From: Sipunculus nudus
Taxonomy: Eukaryota > Annelida > Sipuncula > Golfingiida > Sipunculidae
NCBI GenBank assembly: GCA_026874595.1
Contig: CM049320.1
Coordinates: 50,852,714 to 50,916,713 of the forward strand
Length of the DNA stretch: 64,000 nucleotides
Direction of reading: 5' to 3'
Shown here: piece by piece, positions 21,663-32,775 of the stretch
How positions within the stretch are numbered: the first letter of the stretch is position 1
Layout: the number at the start of each line of letters is the position of its first letter
Translations under genes and position numbers: made by a program
Notes under the pieces: model-generated
Databases searched by the model: none
Told to the model about the DNA's origin: nothing
The model's input: the letters and a program-made list of their open reading frames with translations, nothing else

Positions 21663-22170
21663 CTCTCGGAAAAGAATAGGACCCTCGACGAACAGGATTT
21701 AAGCAATGTCCCAGAAGTAGATTGGCCACAAAATGAGTAAAGATGACAGAGGAGGCGTATAATGAAATACGTCGTCATGGTAAGCGTTGCTTTCCTGCTC
21801 AACTTCCTGCTCGGGTTGAATTGGTCGCCTACAGAGTAGCCTACCCATTGAACAGGGGCTGTGCACAGTGAGCCAGGCTCTGTTCCACGCCTTGCTGGTT
21901 ATAACGTGTCTCTTTGTCTTTAAAATGGCGGTCAGCAATCTAGGAAAACAGTTGTGCATCGCAGGGTTGATGTGTGGCTACCTTGTCTGGTCAGAAGCAA
22001 AATCGGCCGATGATGGTCCATGACCCCTGCATTCATTATTCGAGGGCTTTGTGCTGCTCAGTTGTGGACGGCGCATTGTATCTTACCCGTGGATCCGCGA
22101 AACTGGTGAGAGAGTCCAAAGAAAATATCGTGACTGGACTCTTTGGTATCTTTTCATGTTCTTCAAAGCG
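21460..22170 (+). pseudogene. UNC-93-like pseudogene exon 1, split by (AT)n
   Basis: The tail and first membrane segment appear as RRKEEKSRKIKNIILISMAF at about 21466-21528, then an 88-bp AT tract. A second first-helix-like segment (KYVVMVSVAFLLNFLLGL, about 21762-21815) follows, so two partial exon-1 starts may be fused here. The rest reads EQGLCTVSQALFHALLVIT, LCIAGLMCGYLVW, a disrupted stretch, and finally ESKENIVTGLFGIF. Confidence 0.75.
21573..21660. repeat. (AT)n microsatellite inside pseudogene exon 1
   Basis: AT tract with GT/AC interruptions. It separates two first-helix-like coding relics. Confidence 0.95.
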
Positions 22171-24704
22171 GGTAAATTGTTTCATTGAAAATTGTTTTGT
22201 TTTAGTCCATTTTTGAATACCTGCAAAGCCTGTCGGAGAATTCAGAAAACCATCGTGTCAGAATGTTTGACATATTTTTCAGGATCTTGCAAATGGCTGC
22301 CAACGAAACGCTACCTCAGCCGTCAGAGGAGGCGCTACAAAAGTGTGGAGTCCGGGACTATTCAGGAAATTACGTCACAAATGTCAGTCTTAAGAGACCA
22401 GATGCTGTCCTGCTAAGTAAAATGGTACTGCAAGTGAGTTTTATTATTTCAACTTAAAGCAAGTCCTTGATAAAAAATATGATAACTATCTCTCCATGCA
22501 CTCTCTTGAAACCAGTCTGCTTGTGTTTGAAAGGTCTTCAGATTATGTATCTTTGAAATTTTAACATCTGCTTATTTAAAATCTTTATGCAGGGGGAATT
22601 CATGAATTTAATTGGGAATCTATGTTCATGTAAGTGATGTACCTATTACATGATTATCATAAATTCATATCAGGTAAATTTTAATTTGTTCATAAATTAG
22701 GGTTGGACGCTGGTTAGGGTGTACATTGCCATCACTGTTGCGGCGTTGGTTTCCCGTAGCTCTCTTCATGGACAAGTTTCCTAAGGAGCTTGAAGACTAA
22801 GAAGACAGGAATGTCAACTTCCAGAAAAGTTTATAGTGGCAACGGCCAGACACGAAAGTCATAAAAACCTAGATACTACTTTCTCCATTCACCATGTACA
22901 GTGGTTTTGAGCAGGGGTACTTCAGTGCCGACTGGACAAATGCAAGCACACATTTAATTGCAAATCTCCGGATATCCAACAATAGAGCACACATAAAGAA
23001 TCAGAAGACATTTGAAGAGTATCCTGATCAGAGTAAGATCAGCGTAATTCACTCACTCGGATTTCACATTAAACCTTTGTTTTCACGGGTCACTTATTGC
23101 TGCAAATATATCTAAGAGTAGGAAGCAATGAAACCTATATCTAAGCATTTTGGTCATTTAATTGATATAGGATATAAAGGTTGCTTAGGTGATGCTATAT
23201 TTGTTATATGACTCATGAATCGCCTTTCCTACTGACATAATCGCTCGACATTAACCCTCGCTCGAACGGCAGACTGATATATGATAGCCTGTTATGTGTG
23301 TGAACTGTTGTTGAAACAAAGAGCCGTGTCAGAAATTGAAAAGCATGTATAAATAAAGAATTTGAGAACCGGGCATAGGCAAAGTTCATATAATATTTTT
23401 TTTTTATCATTCGAAGTCGTAATTGCTGTGGGTCTTACTATTGAAATTACACAGAGTATATCTCTTGTTTTACAAGCAGGTAGGAGTTATTAAGCTTTCA
23501 AAAAAGACTAACAACAAATCTAACTTTTGGTAATGTATCACCTCACAATTCTCACTAGGCCAGTTGTGTTAATCATATGATTTTCTATTTAAAGCAAGAA
23601 ATCTACCTACGTCCAGTTCTAAAGTAAATGATTTGTTACAGTCTTTCATCAGCTGTGGTATGGGTAAATAGATGGTCGGCCTCGCCATGCTACCTTTCGG
23701 ATGTGTCAATGCCTTCTTCTCCTACTACAGAGGTCGCTTTGTCAAATATACAGTCAGAAAACCAATATTCTTTTCAGGTAAGGCCAAGATGTCACATCCT
23801 ACAGTTGAATGTAAAAATAGTTTCACTTAGTCAAGAATAGGTTCTATATGCCATCTGGTATAAAGGAGATCTGCGAAACCTTATTTGGTAAATCTGCAGT
23901 TTAGGTGATCATCCTCAGACAGGCATCACTCATATCTTTTTCTCCCATCAAGCTATATCAACATCATCGTGTCTGGTGATTGGAAAAGAGAGGTCCATGA
24001 CTGTTGAAAAAGAATATGAAGATACATTAAAGACACTGCTATCAGTCCCCTTTGCAACAGTTCTATCACTTTCTACCTGTTCTATCATCACTCTCTACTG
24101 AAACCGTATTTAGTTAGGAAGGAACTGTTGCATTTTTTAGTACAAAACAAATAGTGCTGCATTATAAACCGTTCCTCATGTGGTGGGTGATAGTAAACAC
24201 TGTTAATCAATTAATACAAGGAATGTCTTTATCCTCTCTATCTGTTATGTAGGAATCATGACAATGATTTCAGTATGATTAACATTCATCTCAGGATGAT
24301 TATTATTAATAGTATATAATTATCACAGGTTCTTCATTTCTACCGAAATATGTACGGACATAGCCATCCAAACCACACTGTATAACTGGATGCCACATAC
24401 CAGCCAGCCACCAAACCGTCTTCTTCATGATATCAGGTTGTTGGAGCTTCTTCGACGCCATTTGGCAGACGCAAATAAACGATGTGTAAGTATAAAAACA
24501 ACGGGCTTCTATGATATGGGTGTAACGCACAAGGCTCAAAGCTCGGAGAGCTTTTTATCATATCGGCCAGGTATTACACCAGGCATTATACACACTAAGA
24601 GCCTACTCGTGCGGTAGATACCGGGCCTGTATAAAACCATTATATAAACAAGAAGGAGTGTGTCCGCTAATCCTAAACATAAGTTAAATTCAACATCTAT
24701 GCAC

Positions 24705-24870
24705 ACCAGGGTTGAGTCCGAGTGCATTGAAAGTACTTGAGTACGAGCACTGAGTCCTTATCAGGCATTCGAGTGCAAATTCGGGTATTTTTGCTTTTTC
24801 ATGTCTACTCGGGTATGAGCCGGATACTCCAAATGTACCCAAGAGAACTGTAATAAGCACATTTAGCAGT
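24705..24870 (+). repeat. Dispersed GTACTC-rich repeat, copy 2
   Basis: Same family as 1440-1730, in opposite orientation: CATTGAAAGTACTTGAGTAC, TATTTTTG, ACTCGGGTATGAGCC and ACTCCAAATGTACCC in the same order as the reverse complement of copy 1. Confidence 0.55.
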
Positions 24871-25510
24871 TAAACCTTAGATGTGGAATGAAAATGAAAA
24901 AATGTCTTTTGTTTGATTTCATATTTATATTTTAATTTGCTCATGAAATTTCTACTCAGGTTCTTCATTTTAAAGCAATTAATAAAAAAAAAGACTCAGT
25001 TTGAACAATCTGATAATAATTTTGATATTTTATTGTAAATCCAAATGTAAGATAATACATGATTAAATGGCTAGTCATTATTATTGTCGAAAAAAGTACT
25101 CTTCCAATTGTATTTGAATAAATAATAGCTTAAATATAGATTTCCCTGTGAATATTCGATTGATTACACCACTGTGACATTCTAAATGCAAAGCCAATAA
25201 TGATTATGTGATAAGTTGTTAGGGTTAAGTTCTGCAGTAATAAATAAGACAAAACTTGATATCGTCTTATTAGATCCATAATCGGTATAAATAACATCTC
25301 ATTATTATTAGCTGAAATTAAAAAGACCTCATTTAAAATTGTTATTTTATAATGCAAGCCCAAATGTAAAAAGCTGACATACTCAATGCTAATGGTGGTA
25401 ATTATCCATTATTGGTCCCTTGTCCTTATTCCTGGATATATGTTTTTGTGTCCATATACATATATTGTTTATACTATATATATTATATATACTATATATA
25501 TTTTAACAGC
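24871..25510. other. No gene recognised
   Basis: AT-rich DNA ending in imperfect TATATA clusters (25470-25503) just before the Gmr1-like LTR. The next UNC-93 exon is not found here. Confidence 0.4.
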
Positions 25511-25514
25511 TGTC

Positions 25515-26140
25515 TGTTTTGTTGTGCGCAGGGTTGTTATATGTGTCTATTGACATTCTTATTCGTGTTGAGTAGGCATGTTTCGTTGCTATGGGAGCCT
25601 CGCATGTTTTGCGCTGGCTCGCGTGTAGGGTCAGAAGCGTAGACACACACCTTTCTTTACTCTAGATGTTTTGGGACTCTTCATGTGCGTGTTTATTGTT
25701 CTTTGGAAATATCCATTTCTAGAATTTGTTTTGGGTGAGAAGCTATAAATTAAGGTCTCTGTTTAGATCCGGCAGAAGGGAAAATACCAGCGAGCACTAA
25801 GAGTGTTACTTTCTCGTCAGTTTTGGGACCTTTCCGATAATTGCAGTGGTGTCAGATATCTAACGGACTTAATACAGATTTAATACGGACTGTCTCCAGT
25901 TTGCCTTTAGATTATTACTATTTACGTGGATTAGTGGTGTTAAGGGACTCTTGTTGAGCTGTGACAGTGGTGGTTTCCAGAAATCAAAGCCTAGGATCCG
26001 GCAATCTGGTACTGTACCTTTTATTGTTATACTGTGTAATTGTATTGATTAAGTGAAATTTTAACATTGTTCCAAGAAAAAATTATAATTACCACTGCCT
26101 TCTTTATTCATTCCCCATTTCATGATGCCTAGTGTTACAA
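25515..26140 (+). repeat. 5' LTR of the truncated Gmr1-like element
   Basis: Recognised by similarity in order and wording to the LTRs at 39412 and 44146, mostly in the 3' half. The 5' boundary is uncertain because the start diverges from the TGTTACAGG terminus of the related solo LTR. Confidence 0.55.
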
Positions 26141-26145
26141 ATCTA

Positions 26146-27110
26146 AAATCATGCAAGATCCAGTTAGCAAAGGTTTAATTGAAGAGAGTGAAGTGGAAAC
26201 CTAAAAAAATGGAACCTGCTATGCAGTTAGAATTTAAAAAGTTAGAAATGCAACAAGAGCTAGCATTTTATGAGAGGGAAGTTCATGAAAGGTTAGAAAG
26301 AGAAAGACTAGAAAAAGAAGAAAGAAATTAAGTTAAAACGACAGGAGTTAGAAAGACTTAATTTAGAACATAGTCTACATGCTGCCTTAACTCACAGTTT
26401 TGATGTTACTAAACACATTAGACTTATCCCACCTTTTGAAGAAAAAGAGGTTGACTAATAGTTCTTACACTTTGAAAAGGAAGCAAAAATTTAAAATGGT
26501 CTTAGGAAAATTGGACTATGCTATTACAAAGTGTATTGACTGGCAGACCAGAGAAATTTATACAGACCATTCCGCAGGAGCCGCTGCTGACTATTACCAA
26601 GTTAAATGGTTAATCATAAAAGGTTTTGAGTTAGTCCCGAAGGCTAACCGCCGGAAATTCAGAAATTAGGAAAAGCGCAAAGAACAGACCTATGTGGAAT
26701 TTGCTAGGACGAAAGAGCAGTTGTTTGATCGCTGGTGTAGTTCTAAAAATGTAACGCAAGATTATGACAATTTGCGCCTGTTGATTATGCTTGAAGAATT
26801 TAAGCGCTGCATTAACGCAGATGTTAAAACTTTCCTTGATGAGAAAAGTCCTGAAACAATTGACATTGCTCCTCAATTAGCTGATGATTATTCATTAACA
26901 CACAAAATGTCATTAACTAGCAAATTAAACCGGTCATTCACAAACAAGAATGTAAATCAGTATAGTCAAAAGAAGTTTTAGGCGCAGTCACCAAGTACTA
27001 ATAGTCCTTATAGTTCAACAAAGTCCAGTGCTACACCTCAGTCCACGTCCACTGTGTCTGAGCCCAACAAAGACTAGTCATTTTCAAAGAAAAGTTGTAA
27101 TAACTGCAAA
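26146..27110 (+). pseudogene. Gmr1-like Gag with SCAN-like capsid domain
   Basis: It begins near 26146 with the conserved QDPVSKGLIEESEVE. Across frames it then gives IPPFEEKEVD, HFEKEAK, REIYTDHSAGAAADYYQVKW, FELVPKANRRKFRN, EQTYVEFARTKEQLFDRWC and LRLLIMLEEFKRCINADVKT. The blocks 'ADY..VK..IL.A.ELVPEAYR.KFR' and 'TYVEFAR....FDRW' are shared by vertebrate SCAN domains and the Gag capsid of Gmr1-like Ty3 elements, from which SCAN is thought to derive. A lysine/serine-rich tail follows and then CNNCKK, a possible knuckle relic. In-frame stops at about 26456, 26667 and 26979 inactivate it. Confidence 0.75.
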
Positions 27111-27114
27111 AAAA

Positions 27115-28233
27115 GAAGGTCATCTAATATCTGACAGCTGGAAACTTGCAAATAAATCAAAGAGCGAACTTTCTGTTTTTTGTTTCAAAATCTATGCATA
27201 GCATAATACAAGAGCCAAGCTCTTGTCATGTAAATAAGGGGTACAAGTGCTTTTTTGACTCAAAATAAGAGTTTGATGCAACGGAGACCAACTTGCCGTC
27301 TGACGCCGAGCAAGAATCCGTAGCTTGCGCGATAAATACCTCAGTTGATTTCTGCGAGGAATTTAATAACGCTAGGTCCTTTCATGACTCCTGCGAGGAG
27401 TATTCACTAAATCAGGCTAAGTCCTTTTATGACTCTTACGAGAATATTTCAAATGAAGCCAGGTCCTCTTATGACAAACAGAAGTTTGTTTTTTGCTGAG
27501 GAGAATTCCTCTGACACCCATGAGTTTGATTGTAATAAGGATGTAGATTACTTAAGTGACTGTGAAAACGATTTTACGACTGACACTGTCAGTGTCGGTT
27601 CTTTCTGTGATGAAATTAAGGCAGTGGATTCCTCTCATGACCCTGAGATGGAGTTATTTGAACCATTCATACACGATAGTTTTATATCACTTTCAAGTGA
27701 TTTTTTCAGACTCTACCCCTATTAGTATTTTTATATTCTTATGTTAGCAAACACTTTGCCATTTTCTGATAGGTCTTTTTCTGGTGCACATGCACCTGTT
27801 TATAGTGTGTTTTCAGACAAGCACATTTCAGTTCCGCTTCACAGTATCAATTTAAAGTCAGATTTGATCTCTGGGAATATTACTGTGGGCATTAGAACTA
27901 CTTTACCCTTTAAGGGAATTCAGTTGCTACTAGGCAATGATGTTGCAGGTGAAAAGTATAGCCTGTACTTAGTGACAAAAAGCCGTCAGGACACGGTTAC
28001 CGAAAATTAGGAAATTCCTGGTTTGTATCCTTCATGTGCTGTTACTAGATCTATGGCCAAGAAAAATACACATGAGGATAATGGTCCAGATAATCACCCT
28101 CTAGGAGTCACTAGTGACTCGTCTAACAACTCTCGCGTACAGGATGCAGCATTTTCAATGTCAGAACTTATCGGGGAACAGCAAAAGGACCCTGATATTT
28201 CATTTTTGTTTCCCTGGGCAGTTTCTAAAGATG

Positions 28234-28235
<2 letters not shown>
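27115..28235 (+). pseudogene. Gmr1-like protease region and start of integrase
   Basis: After acidic repeat-like sequence (SFHDSCEEYSLNQAKSFYDS, SYENIS) come MLANTLPFSDRSFSGAHAPV and SGNITVGIRTTLPFKGIQLL followed by LGNDVAG. 'GI..LLGNDLAG' is the protease C-terminal signature of this lineage. Then TRSMAKKNTHEDN and the integrase start MSELIGEQQKDPDISFLFPW. The last lies right against the AT tract, so the element was cut in the integrase. Confidence 0.75.

Positions 28236-28236
<1 letters not shown>

Positions 28237-28285
<49 letters not shown>
28237..28285. repeat. (AT)n microsatellite at element breakpoint
   Basis: Perfect TA tract that joins the truncated Gmr1-like element to the MITE. Confidence 0.95.
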
Positions 28286-28287
<2 letters not shown>

Positions 28288-28447
28288 GAATTTCGCGAAA
28301 CCGAATAAAGGTCGACGTCATCCATATTATGACGTCACACCGAAGGGTCGCCTGGTCCAAAGTGTGGCCTTCCGTGGATACGCCCGCCTTTTCCAACAGT
28401 AGTCCCTATGGATGACGTCGACCTTCATTCGCTTTCGCGGAATTCCC
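28286..28447. mobile_element. 162-bp MITE with ~40-bp terminal inverted repeats
   Basis: The left end GGGAATTTCGCGAAACCGAA and inner GGTCGACGTCATCCA are mirrored by the right end TGGATGACGTCGACC and TTCGCTTTCGCGGAATTCCC, with only a few mismatches. There is no coding capacity. A target duplication is not evident because the left flank is an AT tract. Confidence 0.8.
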
Positions 28448-29492
28448 GAGTGATGCAATATGTTCTCACTGTACCACGCCCACCAAGGACATCTTTACCC
28501 ATCTTATCTCTATTATACATATTTTATTTCTGTACGTAGACAATAGATGTCTTTTACAGCACAGAACATTCATTATGCGAAAAAAAAGACGATAAAAAGT
28601 CATTCAGTGTCTTGTAATTTAAATCCGCCCAACTTTCTACAATATGTTCTCTATATAAAATATATTCCTCAAATAGCTTGTTGCTTTACATTTTGTTGGT
28701 TTTGCAATTTCATGCATAAACATATTTTTTTCAAATGGCAGTATGATGTTTGCCGAAGGACAGGTGTGTTGTCATGGTGAGCACTCCCAGGAACAAGCGA
28801 GGCGACTTTGTCTTTAAGCGAAACTGTGATGATGCTCAATTTCGCTAGGGGTGTGTTTGTTCGATACCTGGTAACTTGGGGGCTACAGCACACTGCAGCT
28901 GAATAAGCCATTGATTCAGGGTACCACATGAACATTCGGTGTGTGGCACGCAAATTGTGTTTTACGGACGGTTAACAGTTATACTGTAATATGAACCAGT
29001 TGTGTTGAGACCATCTGTGATACGCTGGGATTGGACTATACTCCGTATACACATTGTTTATGCTAGAGAGAGCCAGAAAGTCTAGTCGTCTGGTGAGAGC
29101 GAGAGGTCCTGTGACCGGTAACATTTGGAAATGCGTTTGTGTTAGGATTAATGTCATTAGGATAGTCGGAATTGAACTATCGTGATTATTGTAATATTTG
29201 TGCTGGTAACACCCCGCCCCTGCCCCGATGATATGTACGCAACCAACTTATGTTTTATTATAATTTTTGTTATCATAAGTCTGTCTTATAACTCTATTTT
29301 TTCTTTGGGGGTGTGTTTATGTCTGGTCTCCCTCTTAATTCTACTGACTGAAAGAACCTGGAAGATCTCATCCCCAATGATGTGACATAGTCCATTCTCG
29401 TGGATTATTAACAGATCGTCTACATTCTGTATCCCGCAGTATATAATGGTAGAATTTCTAATTTCATATTTTAATAAACCCATCAGCGTATA
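28448..29492. other. No gene recognised
   Basis: About 1 kb between the MITE and the solo LTR. No domain-bearing frame. The open minus-strand frame around 29286-29639 is partly LTR sequence and is not a gene. Confidence 0.4.
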
Positions 29493-30267
29493 TGTTACGG
29501 AACCTAATATAAACAGATCACGTATGCATGATGAACACAAATTTTGTAATGGAGATGAAAAAAAATCAGATTCTGTAACACTAGGCAGCGGGAAATGTCT
29601 AGGGGAATGAATAAAGAAGTCAGTGGTTTTTTTTGTCACAAATAACTATAATTTATTCCTAAAACAACCCTAACAATACAATACACTAAATCAATACAAT
29701 TATACAGTGAAACAGCGGTATAGCAACAAGTCAATACAATCACACAGAAAGACAATGGTACTATACCTGAATACCAACAGTGTCACCAAAATAAGTCCTT
29801 TGAAAGTAAGCTCTCGGAGAATGACAGTCCAGTGGAAAGTTCTTGCAACAACACAGAAAGTAGACTGATGTCCAAAATGTATAAAATCAAGGAGAAAGTT
29901 CTTGAAAATGTATAATTGCCGCATTCGTGGGATAAGGTCTTAGAATCTGACACGCTTCTGCGTCCGCTGGTATCTGCTCTGCTGTCTGCCTTCTGGTTCT
30001 AAAAAACAGCCCTTTATACACCTTCACACCCTAAGCCGGGAACCTTCTACTTCTCGAACAGTTTACAAAGAACCCTACTCCACAGTAAACACGCGTTTCC
30101 GGATTTCTCTAGAAAGACATAGCCGCGTGTCTCTACCAGGCTAATCACGTGACCCACGACCAAGCGTGAAAACTCAAGGCCCACATGATAACGAGAGTTC
30201 AACTAGTACGGAATGTAACAACAACACGAGTTACGCCCGTGTCACAAGAAATAGAGCACCTGTAACA
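29493..30267 (-). mobile_element. Solo LTR of a Gmr1-like Ty3 element
   Basis: On the minus strand it starts TGTTACAGGTGCTCTATTTC and ends GGTTCCGTAACA, the inverted TGTTAC/GTAACA termini expected of an LTR. It is flanked on both sides by GTATA (29488-29492 and 30268-30272), a perfect 5-bp target-site duplication. Its interior matches the LTRs at 39412 and 44146 (CTGACTTCTTTATTCATTCC, GCATACGTGATCTG). Length 775 bp. It is the product of recombination between two LTRs of a once-complete insertion and fixes the true LTR ends for this family. Confidence 0.9.
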
Positions 30268-30690
30268 GTATATCATTCATATAACCTTTTTTAGTTCTCC
30301 ACCAATCTGCAATACTTTCTGATATAAGCTTTTAATAAATGTTATCGTTCACTAAAGAATTAATAACTTCTACAAGGGTGGACCACTTTTTTTTTTAATG
30401 ATTCTAAAGTACGTTATTCCCGAGTGATCAGTGGATATAGCAGGCAATATATTGACATGCCTTATTTGTACATTTAATCATCTAGTTACTAATATTCTGT
30501 TTAGACTTTGCTGTATACATAAACTACTTGATCTCGATGTAAGTTGTCTTTTAACCGAATTGCGTAACCTCCATATATCTGTCAAATCATATTCCATCAT
30601 TATATATATTACCTATTTTAGAATTGTTTATTTTGGCTTATAATTTCCTCGTTTAACGTCGATCTCTGAGAAGAAAAAAATAAACCTCCC
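30268..30690. other. No gene recognised
   Basis: AT-rich spacer between the solo LTR and the LINE fragment. Confidence 0.4.
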
Positions 30691-30698
30691 CAAATGAT

Positions 30699-31115
30699 TT
30701 AGGGTTCAGTACCATGCAACAGAGTGACAATATTTTTATCTTTTATATCATCGAAGAATGTAACTTTTTCTGCCTCGGAATGAGGAGCATATGTGTTAAT
30801 GATAAGGAAGGGAGACCAGTTAAATGAAGGTTTCAAAATTATTAATCGGCTAATTGAATCAAGTAGAGAATCATGTTCCTTAATACCTGTTTTTCCCCCT
30901 ACAATCATTGACACTTCCCTGGCGATGTTTGTGGCACTCGAAAAATTACTTGAGCCGTTCCAATCCCGTTTCCATTTTTGTTTTACCACTGCTGTACTAT
31001 GTGTCTCTTGCAAAATGAATATAATTTGGAGCCAAACTGAATAATTTATTTCTTTATTTTCCCTATTTTTCAGTCCTCTAACGTGTAGCATAATAATATT
31101 AAACTTTTTAATCAA
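30699..31115 (-). pseudogene. LINE apurinic-type endonuclease fragment
   Basis: The frame begins MIKKFNIIMLHVRGLKNREN and continues IIFILQETHS, WKRDWNGSSNFSSAT and LIINTYAPHSEAEK. The 'N.RGL', 'LQETH' (catalytic Glu) and 'N.YAP' blocks are the signature of the EEP endonuclease of L1-like ORF2. The sequence ends before the later catalytic motifs. Confidence 0.8.
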
Positions 31116-31119
31116 AGTT

Positions 31120-31970
31120 TACATTTTTATTAAAATAATATTACTCAATCCTTCACACGAGAATTCAAAGTAAAGTATCTTTTGCCGTCGCTATTTTAAC
31201 GAGGCGTAGGTAACTTAGTGGTAAAAGGGTATAAAACCTTCATTTTACGCGTCAATCTTATCAACTGTGCTGTTTTTGTTGTCTGTTTATCATCACAAAT
31301 TCAGAAATTGGTCTTTTAATATTATCTGCGTTATCAAATATTGTATATGTGATATTTTTCTCAGAAAAAAGATGAAATACAGATAGAAAAATAAATAAGA
31401 AAAAGTAATTATCATATAGCGCTTTTCGACTTAGATCAATATATCATTGCAAGGGGACAGGACGATAACATTATGGTCGAACAGTCGACTGAAAAACGCA
31501 TACAACCTATCTGCATGCTGTACGTTAAGGATTAATAAAGGATTAATCATAGTAAGTAACGGACTGTGTGTTGGCTCCAATATTTACCTAAGTGCGTCTG
31601 ATAAGAAGCCGCCGTTCGCTTTCCTCTTTTGATAGAAACATATGATACTACACGTGCCCATTCATATAGATACTTTCATACGCTTATATATGTAAGTAAT
31701 CATATATAAACATACCTATACCTGCACAATGATACAGCTGCAGTAGGTAATACGAAGAAATATATCTCGATTAAGGATATATATGGTACATATAATATAT
31801 ACCATTTATGTTGCATCCTTTTGTATTTATGAACAATTAACATAGCAATAAGTTTTATTGAAGCCATAAGCAAATGTTTTCCTTTTTTCGTTCTTATGAA
31901 TGTTTTGGTGTTGACGTCAACTTGGGGCTGGTGACATGAGAGAACAGTCTGGGCAGGTCGTTATTAATGT
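31120..31970. other. Unassigned stretch within LINE copy C
   Basis: No coding match seen. It may be diverged element sequence or a later insertion. Confidence 0.3.
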
Positions 31971-31973
31971 GTG

Positions 31974-32570
31974 CTATCCAGGTGTTAAATGATCGCTGAG
32001 TGGAGTACCAGTGGACTTTGTCCAATCTGTCTCGCACAAACACAATACCGTCGTTTGTCCAGCAGTCATTAATACTGTTCTCTTTTTATCATGGTCAAAG
32101 CAGAACGGAAAATTGCGACCCTTACGCGAGTCAAGTCTTCGCTTATAAACAAGCCGCTGTACTTCTCGCGCGGTCATAATAAGCCGTGCTTTGTAAGATA
32201 TAAACATGGTCTTTGTTCTATGCGAAGGCAGTTTAACAATTATAGGTCTCGGCTTGCCCGAGGCAAGTGATATCCAAACACGATGCGATCTATCATCGGT
32301 CTGAGATATATCAATTTCTATCATTCGCTTAGCCATTTCGATAACCATTGTACCAGTATTTTTATCTTTGTTCAGTTGTTAACTATCCGCTCAGATGTCC
32401 GTCTTGAGTACTGCTGCTTGCTATCCAACTCCTGCTGAAGCTCAGGAACCGAATTCTTCAACTGGACCTCCCGCTCAGTCAGATTCTCAATCTTAGATCC
32501 ATATTGGTGAAACCCTTCCTCTACAGCTTTATCAACAATATCCTTTCAGGCAACTTGTATATATTCAGGT
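31974..32570 (-). pseudogene. LINE ORF1 fragment (coiled coil and RRM-like)
   Basis: The upstream part (32570-32380) reads VDKAVEEGFHQYGSKIENLT and on to LQQELDSKQQYSRRTSE, a coiled coil ending in the QYSRR motif of L1 ORF1 proteins. The frame at 32348-31974 continues with VIEMAKRMIEIDISQTDDRS, HRV, GKPRPIIVKLPSHRTKTMFI, the RNA-binding domain and C-terminal part. ORF1 proteins coat element RNA. A stop separates the two parts. Confidence 0.75.
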
Positions 32571-32775
32571 TAAAGAGCTTTGTGGCTACCGCATCACATG
32601 AATATATAATTATCGCCCACCGATTATATAACGATTCGTCATTTACATGTAAGCAGTTTCAGGTGTTGATAGAATAATTTAAATTATGTTTTGCTTAATA
32701 GGTTATTATTTTGGCAAATTTATTCTTGTGAAGACATTCTCGTTTTAATGTAAATCTTTCTTAGATAGTTTACGG

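Larger units (their letters stand above)
21460..24485 (+). pseudogene. UNC-93-like gene copy, inactivated, five exons recognisable
   Basis: All five exons visible in the gene at 59104-63689 are found here in order: exon 1 about 21460-22170 (split by an AT tract), exon 2 about 22283-22409, exon 3 22701-22950, exon 4 23642-23777 and exon 5 about 24343-24485. Matches include FHALLVITCLFVFKMAVSNL, KLVRESKENIVTGLFGIF, PQPSEEALQKCGVRDYSGNY, FMDKFPKELED, YSGFEQGYFSADWTNA, MVGLAMLPFGCVNAFFSYY and FDAIWQTQ. Disablements: frameshifts and stops in exons 1, 3, 4 and 5, and loss of the exon-2 donor (GTCCTGCT where the intact gene has GTATGT). Exon 4 keeps the 136-nt length and both splice sites. Because intron positions are kept, this is a DNA-level duplicate and not a processed copy. 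Confidence 0.9.
25515..28236 (+). mobile_element. Truncated Gmr1-like Ty3 retrotransposon (LTR, gag, protease)
   Basis: A 5' LTR-like region (about 25515-26140) shares its layout with the LTRs of 39412-44811: GGGACC-TTCCGATAA, GTGGT-TCCAG, TTGTTATACTGTGT, TTCTTTATTCATTCCCC and CCTAGTGTTACA. A Gag with a SCAN-like capsid (26400-27100), a spacer/protease region (27115-28010) and the first residues of the integrase (28130-28235) follow. The element stops at an (AT)n tract. The leader with the primer binding site is deleted after about 26140. Stops and frame changes are numerous. Confidence 0.8.
30699..32570 (-). mobile_element. L1/Tx1-like LINE fragment (ORF1 and endonuclease), copy C
   Basis: Read on the minus strand, ORF1 remnants come first (32570-31974) and an endonuclease remnant second (31115-30699), the order of an L1-type element. 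No reverse transcriptase is found, and the 31120-31970 stretch between the two is unrecognised. It differs in sequence from LINE copies A and B. Absence of the 3' half is unusual, as LINEs normally lose the 5' end; later deletion is the simplest explanation. Confidence 0.7.

Noticed and set aside
29286-29639. 117-codon minus-strand open frame as a gene
   Set aside because: About half of it lies within the solo LTR and it has no domain.
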